A stretch of 9,771 bases of DNA from Gammaproteobacteria bacterium (GTDB lineage: Bacteria > Pseudomonadota > Gammaproteobacteria > Pseudomonadales > Azotimanducaceae): contig JAPPHP010000479.1 of NCBI GenBank assembly GCA_028821035.1, forward strand, positions 1-9,771. Direction: 5' to 3'. The notes beneath the pieces are model-generated. The model was given only the letters and a program-made list of their open reading frames with translations, ran no database searches and was not told the origin of the DNA. Of the stretch, positions 1 to 5,728 are shown piece after piece; the stretch's first letter is position 1, and every line of letters begins with the position of its first letter. A program made the translations under genes and the position numbers.

Positions 1-344
1 CGCAGGACGCGGCTCATGTCGCGCATCTGCACCACGACGCCGAACTCCCAGTTCGGCACGTTGTCCATCCAGACGCTCGGTGGGAAAAGGTCGTTCGAGA
101 GGTAGCCGCCGCGCTTGTCGAGGAGCGTCCGGCCCATGCGGGTCATGGCGGCGGCGGTGTGCGAACCGGTCACGACGATGTCGGAGGGCGTCTCGACCGT
201 CACGTCGAAGGCGTCCGGCTCGCTGTCCCACCACCACCAGAAGAACAGCACGCCGAGCAGGTACACGCCCACCAGCGCGCCGCCCACGCGCGCGGCGAGA
301 CCTGCCGTGCCAGTGTCCTCGCCCGGTCGAAGGTTCCATCTCAT
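1..344 (-). CDS. DUF2333 family inner-membrane protein, C-terminus cut by window edge
   Basis: The 114 visible residues begin MRWNLRPGED and hold one hydrophobic segment at about residues 15-37, ending in a run of four tryptophans. This is followed by an acidic patch (DSEPDAFDV) and then the conserved stretch LLDKRGGYLSNDLFPPSVW with DNVPNWEFGVVVQMRDMSRVLR. The last two blocks match my memory of DUF2333 proteins of Pseudomonas and other gammaproteobacteria, which have an N-terminal membrane anchor and a periplasmic domain of unknown function. No enzymatic role is known to me. It is the last visible gene of a leftward operon after the PCuAC gene. The ATG at 344 has GAGGAG (352-357) seven bases upstream; an in-frame ATG at 359 is equally well served by TAGGAG (367-372), so the protein may be five residues longer. 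The C-terminal half lies outside the window. Confidence 0.85.
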   Translation of the reverse strand, partial: MRWNLRPGEDTGTAGLAARVGGALVGVYLLGVLFFWWWWDSEPDAFDVTVETPSDIVVTGSHTAAAMTRMGRTLLDKRGGYLSNDLFPPSVWMDNVPNWEFGVVVQMRDMSRVL

Positions 345-372
345 AAGGAGGCTCCTCATGCGAACGCTCCTA
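342..372 (-). promoter_or_regulatory. Doubled ribosome binding site and start for the DUF2333 gene
   Basis: Reading leftward, two 15-base units follow each other directly: AGGAGCGTTCGCATG, then AGGAGCCTCCTTATG. Both ATGs are in the same frame. The first Shine-Dalgarno overlaps the TAG stop of the PCuAC gene (370-372), which would suit translational coupling. The second unit contains the inverted repeat AGGAGCCTCCT, which could partly occlude its own Shine-Dalgarno. Which start is used cannot be decided from sequence. Confidence 0.55.
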
Positions 373-753
373 GGGGGCGCGTATCTCGAACGCGCCGCGG
401 ATGCGCTGACCAGCGGCGAATTCGAACACGAATGGCGCCTCCTGGGTACCTTCCGTGTCCGCGTCGAAGAGCATCAGGTGCCTGCCGCCCGGCCGGAGGC
501 GGACCGTGGATCGGGCCGGCACCACGAGGTTCTCCAGTCGGCGCATGCGCACCATCCCCGCGTCGTTGCGCGTTTCGTGGATCTCCACGGACGCGGCGAT
601 CGGGGTGCTGACCGCCACCAGCACGGCGTCTTCCGGGCTGGAGTTCGCGAGGTCGCAGTATGCCGCCGTGACGGTCTGGCCGGGCAGCGTGTCGCGGACA
701 TAGCCGTTCGCCACGACGATCGCGGCAAGCACCAGCGCGCTTCCGGCGAGCAC
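370..753 (-). CDS. PCuAC-type periplasmic copper(I) chaperone
   Basis: The 127-residue product has the complete copper-binding pattern H-X10-M-X21-H-X-M, seen as H59, M70, H92 and M94, within the blocks VEIHETRNDAGMVRM and RPGGRHLM that typify the PCuAC (DUF461) family. Known members bind Cu(I) in the periplasm and pass it to the CuA centre of cytochrome c oxidase or to Sco-type partners. Residues 2-19 form a hydrophobic segment that would act as signal peptide or anchor, but it has no positive charge before it, which is unusual. The GTG at 753 was chosen because no other usable start lies between it and the stop of the preceding gene, four bases away; the open frame continues upstream only inside that gene. 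The short gaps on both sides suggest one transcript with the lipoprotein and DUF2333 genes. Copper binding is well supported by the motif; the partner oxidase is not visible here. Confidence 0.86.
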   Translation of the reverse strand: MLAGSALVLAAIVVANGYVRDTLPGQTVTAAYCDLANSSPEDAVLVAVSTPIAASVEIHETRNDAGMVRMRRLENLVVPARSTVRLRPGGRHLMLFDADTEGTQEAPFVFEFAAGQRIRGAFEIRAP

Positions 754-757
754 GCCC

Positions 758-1468
758 CTAGCCGCCTTCGCCCGCGAAGTCCGGGTCCGCGAACAGCACG
801 ACGACCACCCGGGGCGGCCAGCCGATCTCCATCTCCGCCCGGATGCGCCGGTCGCCGGGCGCGCGGTTGAGCTGCGCGTAGATCCAGCGCCCCTGCACGT
901 CGCTGCCGGCGCGGATGAGCACGCGCGCGTTGGGTTGGCGTGCCCGGACGCCGAGACGGGCCAGGGCGTCGGCGGCCTCGGCGGTCCGGTCGCGCACCGC
1001 TGCGGAGGAGAGATCGAGACGGATGCGCTCGGCGTCGCGCAGCCGCTGCAACTGCCTGTACAGGGAAGGCAGAGAAGGATGCTCGGCGTCGACCAGGCGC
1101 GCGCGGTCGAGCATCGAACGCGCCGCGGCCCAGCGCTGTTGGCGGATCGCCTCCTGGGCGCGCCCCAGAAAGCGTTCGACGATGCGCTCGATGCCATCCA
1201 CTGCGTCCGGCTGGCCCGGCACCAGTTCGAGGACGGCCAGGTAGTGTGTCAGCGCGCTGTCCGCGGCGGGGTGCAGCAGCCGCTCGTCCTGGAACGCGGC
1301 GTCCGCCCGGTCGAGCAGCGCGTTGACGCGCTCCGTCGGCGGGGGCGGCGCCACAGGCTCAGGCGGGCTCGGCGGCGCCGGCGGGGCGGCGCGCTCCTCC
1401 ACCTGGCAGGCGGCGAGGGCCAGGAGGGCGATGGCGATGGAGGCTTTCGACAGTTCGATGCGGCGCAA
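758..1468 (-). CDS. Lipoprotein with proline-rich linker and helical (TPR-like) repeats
   Basis: The 236-residue product opens with MRRIELSK and a hydrophobic stretch ending in the lipobox LAAC (lipidated Cys21). A proline-rich linker follows (about residues 28-46), then an alpha-helical region (about 47-170) whose spacing of Ala/Leu with charged residues, as in AQEAIRQQRWAAARSMLDRA, resembles tetratricopeptide repeats. A C-terminal part contains LIRAGSDVQGRWIYAQLN and ends in a beta-rich VVVVLFADPDF. I recognise it as a conserved gammaproteobacterial lipoprotein type but know no function; a scaffold role at a membrane is only a guess. The start is TTG: no ATG or GTG lies between it and the upstream in-frame stop, and it places the signal peptide correctly. 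The Shine-Dalgarno is poor. It is the first gene of the leftward operon, followed four bases later by the PCuAC gene. Confidence 0.8.
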   Translation of the reverse strand: MRRIELSKASIAIALLALAACQVEERAAPPAPPSPPEPVAPPPPTERVNALLDRADAAFQDERLLHPAADSALTHYLAVLELVPGQPDAVDGIERIVERFLGRAQEAIRQQRWAAARSMLDRARLVDAEHPSLPSLYRQLQRLRDAERIRLDLSSAAVRDRTAEAADALARLGVRARQPNARVLIRAGSDVQGRWIYAQLNRAPGDRRIRAEMEIGWPPRVVVVLFADPDFAGEGG

Positions 1469-1613
1469 GGAAAGGACCCGTCCGACGCGCTCGCGACCTG
1501 CGGCACGCTGTGCAGCGTCGCGCTCGATGTTGCACGATATAGGGACGCTTCATGACCATCAACCGACCATGCGACCATCCCCGCCCCGGACCCGCCTCGG
1601 CAGGATGACCCCA
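1469..1613. promoter_or_regulatory. Divergent intergenic region between lipoprotein operon and dsbD
   Basis: These 145 bases separate the two divergent transcription units, so both should have promoters here. For the leftward operon a weak sigma70-like pair is visible: TTGATG (1562-1557) and TATATC (1541-1536) with a short 15-base spacer. No convincing pair was found for dsbD. The start-proximal part holds three GACCAT copies (annotated separately). Confidence 0.4.
1554..1578. repeat. Three direct copies of GACCAT in the divergent promoter region
   Basis: GACCAT occurs at 1554-1559, 1565-1570 and 1573-1578, with start-to-start distances of 11 and 8 bases. The cluster overlaps the candidate -35 box of the leftward promoter and lies 36-60 bases upstream of the dsbD start. 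The exact copies and location suggest a regulator binding site, but the motif is short and could be chance in GC-rich sequence. Confidence 0.4.
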
Positions 1614-3275
1614 ATGCCCGGGCTTTCCCGCTCGAGGCTCCTGTCCGGGGCCTGCATCGTCGCCCTGGCACTGGCGTGGCCCGTGCCGGGAAACGCGCAG
1701 GATGTCCTCCAAAAGGGCGCCGACCCGTTTGGGGAGCCCGAGTTCCTGCCGGTCGACGAGGCCTTCGTGCTGACGGCGCGCGTCACGGAGGACGGCGTCC
1801 TGGAGGCGGACTGGCGCATGCCGGACGGCTACTACCTCTACCGTCACCAGTTCGGTTTCGAAACGCGCGACGGGACGACGCTCGGGACGCCGGACGTGCC
1901 GGCGGGCCTGGCCAAGACCGACGAGTTCTTCGGGGACGTCGAGGTGTTCTACGGGGCGGCCACAGTTCGCGTGGCGGTCCTTGAGCCCGCAGGCGACCCG
2001 TTCGAGGTCGGGATCGAGTACCAGGGCTGCGCCGACTACGGCCTGTGCTACCCGCCGGAGCGCAAGTGGCTGCGCTTCGCCGCGGCGGGACTGGATGCGG
2101 GGCAGGGGGGCGGGAGCGGCGTCCCCTTCCCCGAACTGGTGGTGATCCTCGCATCGGCGTTGCTGGGCGGCCTCATCCTGAACCTGATGCCATGTGTGTT
2201 CCCCGTGCTGTCCATCAAGGCGTTGTCCCTACTGGGCGAGCCGGAGGGCCGCATGCGGGACGCGACGGGTTTTTCCGCCGGCGTGGTCGCGACGTTCGTC
2301 GCGCTCGGCCTGGTGCTCGTCGGACTCAAGAGCGCCGGCGAGGCCGTCGGATGGGGGTTCCAGTTGCAGTCGCCCGGCTTCGTGACCGCGATGGCGCTCC
2401 TGTTTTTCGTACTCGGGCTGAACCTGTTGGGGGTCCTCGAGACGCCCGGTTTCGGGGTCGGCGGCTTCGAGCGCGCCGGCCCCTTCGCGACGGGCATGCT
2501 GGCGGTCGTGGTGGCGACGCCGTGCACGGTGCCGTTCATGGGGGCCGCCGTCGGCTATGGGCTCGCGCAGCCGGCGCCGGTCCTGCTCGCGGTGATGGCG
2601 GCCCTCGGGATCGGTATGGCGCTGCCGTACGCGATCGTCGCCGGCGTGCCGGGAATCGCGCGGCGCCTGCCGCGGCCGGGCGCGTGGATGGCCACGCTGA
2701 AGCAGGTCATGGCCTTCCCGATATTCGCGACCGTCGTGTGGCTCGTCTGGGTGCTCGCGCAGCAGGCGGGACCCGGGGGCGCCGCGTGGGTACTCTCCGC
2801 CTTCGTCGCACTGGGTTTCCTGGCGTGGTTCGGCATGCGCCGCCCGGCACGGCTCCGCCCGGTCTGGTTGGCCGTGGTGGGGCTGGCCGTGCTCTCGGTG
2901 TCGACGGTGCCTGCCGCGGACCGGTCGACGGCCGCGCCGGGGCAGGGATTCGATATGCAGGTGGTCGAGGCGCACCAGGCCGCCGGCCAGCCCGTGTTCC
3001 TGAACTTCACCGCGTCCTGGTGCATCACCTGCCTGACGAACGAGCAATCGACCCTGGGCACGGATCGCGTGCGCGATTACTTCGACCGGCACGACATCGC
3101 CTACGTGAAGGGCGACTGGACCAACGCGGACCCGGCGATCACGGAGGTACTGGCCCGTTTCGGGCGCAGCGGAGTGCCGCTCTATGTCTACTTCCCCGCG
3201 GAGGGGGACCCGGTCGTCCTGCCGCAGATCCTGACACCGGGCATCGTGATCGACGCCATCGAGGCCGCCGGTTGA
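1614..3275 (+). CDS. dsbD: Thiol:disulfide interchange protein DsbD
   Basis: DsbD carries electrons from cytoplasmic thioredoxin across the inner membrane to periplasmic proteins such as DsbC and the cytochrome c maturation thioredoxin. All three domains and their cysteine pairs are visible in the 553 residues. After a signal peptide (about 1-29) comes the periplasmic alpha domain with YLYRHQFGF and the pair C139/C145 in GCADYGLCYPPE. The membrane domain (about 173-433, roughly eight helices) has C194 in LNLMPCVFPVLSIKAL and C304 in ATPCTVPFMG. The C-terminal thioredoxin-like domain has the CITC motif (C470/C473) in NFTASWCITC and a cis-proline candidate in SGVPLYVYF. The ATG at 1614 has AGGA (1602-1605) eight bases upstream; an ATG at 1605 is possible, while extension further upstream would run into the divergent gene. 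The gene is divergent from the PCuAC operon and precedes aroQ, as in many gammaproteobacteria. Confidence 0.95.
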   Translation: MPGLSRSRLLSGACIVALALAWPVPGNAQDVLQKGADPFGEPEFLPVDEAFVLTARVTEDGVLEADWRMPDGYYLYRHQFGFETRDGTTLGTPDVPAGLAKTDEFFGDVEVFYGAATVRVAVLEPAGDPFEVGIEYQGCADYGLCYPPERKWLRFAAAGLDAGQGGGSGVPFPELVVILASALLGGLILNLMPCVFPVLSIKALSLLGEPEGRMRDATGFSAGVVATFVALGLVLVGLKSAGEAVGWGFQLQSPGFVTAMALLFFVLGLNLLGVLETPGFGVGGFERAGPFATGMLAVVVATPCTVPFMGAAVGYGLAQPAPVLLAVMAALGIGMALPYAIVAGVPGIARRLPRPGAWMATLKQVMAFPIFATVVWLVWVLAQQAGPGGAAWVLSAFVALGFLAWFGMRRPARLRPVWLAVVGLAVLSVSTVPAADRSTAAPGQGFDMQVVEAHQAAGQPVFLNFTASWCITCLTNEQSTLGTDRVRDYFDRHDIAYVKGDWTNADPAITEVLARFGRSGVPLYVYFPAEGDPVVLPQILTPGIVIDAIEAAG

Positions 3276-3405
3276 CCGTGCTTCTTCCTCTAACTTGCCT
3301 CCAAAAGTGCGATAAATCGGTGTTTCTGTCGTTAACGTGCGAGATACGTGGCATACTGCGCCGCATCGTCCGCACGCTGCCGGACAGACCGCAAGCGAGG
3401 GCGCG
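3276..3405 (+). promoter_or_regulatory. AT-richer leader upstream of aroQ, probable promoter region
   Basis: The 130 bases between dsbD and aroQ are visibly richer in A/T than the rest of the window, chiefly at 3301-3357 (for example GATAAAT at 3311 and GCATACTGCG at 3351). CATACT (3352-3357) is a possible -10 box, but no good -35 box stands 16-18 bases before it. No hairpin followed by a T-run was seen, so there is no clear terminator for dsbD. The aroQ-accB-prmA group probably starts its own transcript here; this is inferred from base composition and position. Confidence 0.35.
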
Positions 3406-3846
3406 GTGGCACGTATCCTGGTCCTGAACGGGCCGAACCTGAACCTGCTCGGGACGCGCGAGCCGGACCTCTACGGCGCGACCACGCTGGACGACATCCA
3501 TGCCCGGCTCGAGGCGCTCGCGACGGAGCGAGGTCACGAACTCGTGACGTTCCAGAGCAACGCCGAACACGAACTCGTCGAAGCCGTGCAGCGCGCGGGC
3601 CGCGACGGCACGGCATACATCGTCGTCAACCCGGGCGCATTCACCCACACCAGCGTCGCGCTGCGAGACGCCTTCCTCGCCGTTGCCGTGCCTTTCATCG
3701 AGGTGCACCTCTCCAACGTGCACGCGCGCGAGGAGTTCCGCCGCCACTCCTACCTCTCGGACGCTGCGCGGGGAGTGATCTGCGGTCTCGGGGCGGCGGG
3801 ATACGAGTACGCCCTGCTCGCCGCGATGGCGGAGCTTCCGGAATGA
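3406..3846 (+). CDS. aroQ: 3-dehydroquinate dehydratase, type II
   Basis: This cytoplasmic enzyme converts 3-dehydroquinate to 3-dehydroshikimate in the shikimate pathway. The 146 residues match the usual family length. The N-terminal block RILVLNGPNLNLLGTREP with R18 and Y23 corresponds to the flexible active-site lid (catalytic Tyr and Arg). N75 lies in NPGAFTHTS, and E99 and H101 lie in PFIEVHLSN, followed by R108. These positions agree closely with the known catalytic and binding residues of the dodecameric type II enzyme. The start is GTG, supported by GAGG (3397-3400) five bases upstream and by the family start next to the first beta strand; an upstream in-frame GTG at 3337 would add 23 residues not expected in the family. 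The accB start follows 27 bases after the stop, as in many gammaproteobacteria, where aroQ precedes accBC. Confidence 0.96.
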   Translation: MARILVLNGPNLNLLGTREPDLYGATTLDDIHARLEALATERGHELVTFQSNAEHELVEAVQRAGRDGTAYIVVNPGAFTHTSVALRDAFLAVAVPFIEVHLSNVHAREEFRRHSYLSDAARGVICGLGAAGYEYALLAAMAELPE

Positions 3847-3873
3847 GCAGGGGGCGATAGAGGAGAGTTGGCC

Positions 3874-4302
3874 TTGGACCTCAGGAAGATCAAGAAGCTG
3901 ATCGAACTCGTGCAGGAATCGGGCATCGCGGAACTCGAAGTCCGGGATGGGGACGAGTCGATCCGCGTGGCCCGGGCGGTGCCGGGCGCGGTGTCGGTGG
4001 CGGCGGCCCCGGCCGTGGTGGCGCAAACCGTTGCCGACGGCGCGGCGCCCGAGACGGAATCCGTCGGCGGGCAGGTTGTCCGGGCGCCCATTTCCGGCAC
4101 GTTCTACCGCTCGCCGGCCCCGGGCGAGGCGCCGTTCGTGCGGGAAGGGGACGCGGTCGCCCCCGGGGACGTGCTCTGCATCATCGAGAGCATGAAGATG
4201 ATGAACCGCATCGAGGCGGAGCTGACCGGGACGGTCGCGGAGATCCTGCTCGAGAACGGACGGGCGATGGAGTCGGGAACGCCGCTGTTCCGCATCGCCT
4301 GA
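3874..4302 (+). CDS. accB: Biotin carboxyl carrier protein of acetyl-CoA carboxylase
   Basis: AccB carries the biotin that is carboxylated by AccC and hands the carboxyl group to AccAD to make malonyl-CoA, the first step of fatty acid synthesis. The 142 residues start with a segment close to the E. coli N-terminus (MDLRKIKKLIELVQESG). An Ala/Pro/Val-rich linker (about 34-66) leads to the biotinyl domain with the thumb-like SPAPGEAPFV and the biotin site ESMKMM, whose Lys108 would be biotinylated. The TTG at 3874 is preferred over a TTG at 3868 because it reproduces the family N-terminus and leaves eight bases after AGGAG (3861-3865); the earlier codon leaves only two. The usual partner accC does not follow: the next gene is prmA, 40 bases on. 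The protein itself shows no sign of decay. Confidence 0.96.
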   Translation: MDLRKIKKLIELVQESGIAELEVRDGDESIRVARAVPGAVSVAAAPAVVAQTVADGAAPETESVGGQVVRAPISGTFYRSPAPGEAPFVREGDAVAPGDVLCIIESMKMMNRIEAELTGTVAEILLENGRAMESGTPLFRIA

Positions 4303-4309
4303 AGGAGCG

Positions 4310-4329
4310 GCGGGGGGCGCTGCCCCCGC
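4310..4329 (+). other. GC-rich hairpin between accB and prmA
   Basis: GCGGGGG (4310-4316) is exactly complementary to CCCCCGC (4323-4329) across a six-base loop. It lies eight bases after the accB stop and just before the prmA Shine-Dalgarno GGAGGA (4330-4335). No T-run follows, so it is not a standard intrinsic terminator. It could slow RNA decay, attenuate transcription or limit access to the prmA ribosome binding site; these roles are inference. Confidence 0.5.
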
Positions 4330-4342
4330 GGAGGACGCTGGA

Positions 4343-5194
4343 ATGCCCTGGATCCGGGTGTCGGTCGCGGTGCCTGGAAGCGAGGGGGAAGCCGCCGGCG
4401 CCTGGCTCGAGACAGTTGGAGCGGTCGCGGTGACCTGGTGCGACGCGGGGGAGGCTCCCGTGTTCGAACCGTTGCCCGATGCGCTCCCGGACCTCGCCGC
4501 CTGGCCGCATGTGCGGGCGGTCGGCCTGTTCGGTCTCGATGCGGACCTCGGCGGCGTGCGGTCTGGGTTCCGCGGACGCGAGGTCGGGATCGACTTCGTA
4601 GGAGACGAGGACTGGAAGGGAAACTGGCGCCGCTACGCCGAGATGCGCCGCTTCGGCCGGCTGACGGTCACGCCGTCGCACCTCGAGCCTCCCGGCACGG
4701 ACTCCACCGTGCTGCGCCTGGATCCGGGGGGAGCGTTCGGGACGGGCGCCCACCCCACCACCCGGCTCTGTCTGGCCTGGCTTGCCGGCCAGCCCCTGGC
4801 CGGGTGCGCCGTACTCGACTACGGCTGCGGGTCCGGCATCCTCGCCATCGCGGCGGCCCTGCTCGGGGCCCGGGCCACCGCCGTCGACCATGACGCGCAG
4901 GCGCTCGACGTGACGCGGCGCAACGCGCTGGCCAACGGCATCACGCTCGAGGTTCGCCCGCCCGGGGACTTCGCTGCGCGCGGCTACGACGTGGTCGTCG
5001 CCAACATCCTGGCGGGCACGCTCGTCGCGGAAGCGGTCCGGCTGCAGGAAGCGCTCCGGCCCGGAGGCCGCGTCGCGCTCGCGGGCATACTCGAGCACCA
5101 GGTGGACGCGGTCGTCGCGGCCTATCCCGCCATCGCCTTCGATACGCCGCGGGCCATGGCGGGCTGGGTCCTGCTGCACGGCGGGCGCGGGTGA
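4343..5194 (+). CDS. prmA: Ribosomal protein L11 methyltransferase
   Basis: PrmA is a cytoplasmic S-adenosylmethionine-dependent enzyme that trimethylates lysine and N-terminal amino groups of ribosomal protein L11. The 283 residues are near the family length (293 in E. coli). The N-terminal substrate-recognition domain (about 1-90) begins MPWIRVSV and is followed by the WKGNWR block. The Rossmann methyltransferase domain has FGTGAHPTT (132-140), the cofactor-binding DYGCGSGILAIAA (159-171), an acidic residue for the ribose in AVDHD (180-184) and the catalytic-loop motif VVANILAG (218-225). ATG at 4343 has GGAGGA seven bases upstream. In the usual gammaproteobacterial order this gene follows accC; here it follows accB directly. 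The next gene begins four bases after its stop, suggesting cotranscription. Confidence 0.96.
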   Translation: MPWIRVSVAVPGSEGEAAGAWLETVGAVAVTWCDAGEAPVFEPLPDALPDLAAWPHVRAVGLFGLDADLGGVRSGFRGREVGIDFVGDEDWKGNWRRYAEMRRFGRLTVTPSHLEPPGTDSTVLRLDPGGAFGTGAHPTTRLCLAWLAGQPLAGCAVLDYGCGSGILAIAAALLGARATAVDHDAQALDVTRRNALANGITLEVRPPGDFAARGYDVVVANILAGTLVAEAVRLQEALRPGGRVALAGILEHQVDAVVAAYPAIAFDTPRAMAGWVLLHGGRG

Positions 5195-5198
5195 CGCG

Positions 5199-5687
5199 AT
5201 GGCGCGCCGGGTGCCCCTGTTCCGTCGCACCGGACTCTGGACGGCGGGGTGCGTGCTGGCCGCCGTCGGTCTCGTCGCGCAGTTGCTCTGGCTGCGCTTC
5301 GACGCCTGGGCGGCGAACACCGCGCTACGCCCGGTCTATGCCGCGGTTTGCCGCGTGTTCCCGTGCACCGTACCCTTGCGAACTTCTGTTGCGGGCTTCG
5401 CCGTCCGGGGCGTTGCGCTCCGGACCCGCCCGGACGGGCCCGAGGCGATCGTCGTGGAGGCGTTGCTGGTCAACGAGAGAACGTTCGAGCAGCGGTTGCC
5501 CGCGCTCGAGTTGCGGCTGACGAACCTGGCCGGCGAGGTGGTGGCCGCGCGGCGGCTGGAGCCGATGGACTACCTGGCGACGGGAGCGCGGGAGACGCTG
5601 GCGGCCGGCGGCTCCGTACGCGTCGAGGCCGAGATTGGCGACCCCGCCATCGAAGCGCTGAACGTCGTCCTGGAGCCGCTGTTGTGA
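5199..5687 (+). CDS. Short DUF3426 family membrane protein lacking the zinc ribbon
   Basis: The 162-residue product has a basic N-terminus (MARRVPLFRR), one membrane helix (about 12-34) and a soluble domain with the conserved start LRPVYAAVCRVFPCTVPL (C51, C56). Blocks such as VEALLVNERTFEQRLPALELRLTN follow and resemble the DUF3426 fold, probably facing the periplasm. In most relatives beside prmA, this domain is preceded by an N-terminal MJ0042-type zinc ribbon with CxxC pairs and a long linker; none of that is present here, and the only upstream sequence is prmA. The function of the family is unknown to me. Start ATG 5199 lies four bases after the prmA stop with only a weak Shine-Dalgarno, so translational coupling is likely. 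The esterase gene begins 41 bases downstream. Confidence 0.82.
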   Translation: MARRVPLFRRTGLWTAGCVLAAVGLVAQLLWLRFDAWAANTALRPVYAAVCRVFPCTVPLRTSVAGFAVRGVALRTRPDGPEAIVVEALLVNERTFEQRLPALELRLTNLAGEVVAARRLEPMDYLATGARETLAAGGSVRVEAEIGDPAIEALNVVLEPLL

Positions 5688-5728
5688 GCGGCTACCCGCC
5701 ATTCGGCAGGCTCTTTGGAGGTGTTCCA

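Noticed and set aside
754..1197. N-terminal extension of the PCuAC gene
   Set aside because: The extra sequence lies wholly in another frame of the lipoprotein gene and has no family similarity.
1323..1613. N-terminal extension of dsbD to an upstream in-frame start
   Set aside because: It would overlap the divergent lipoprotein gene and put about 97 unrelated residues before the signal peptide.
3269..3278. Inverted repeat CGGTTGACCG at the end of dsbD as a terminator
   Set aside because: Only a 4-bp stem with no T-run after it.
2045..3427. Second long plus-strand frame inside dsbD running into aroQ
   Set aside because: Overlaps the DsbD frame, which has all expected cysteine motifs; the alternative translation is Arg/Gly-rich and featureless.
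4181..5320. Minus-strand open frame spanning the ends of accB, prmA and DUF3426
   Set aside because: Crosses three real genes on the other strand and shows no family features; explained by GC-driven lack of stops.
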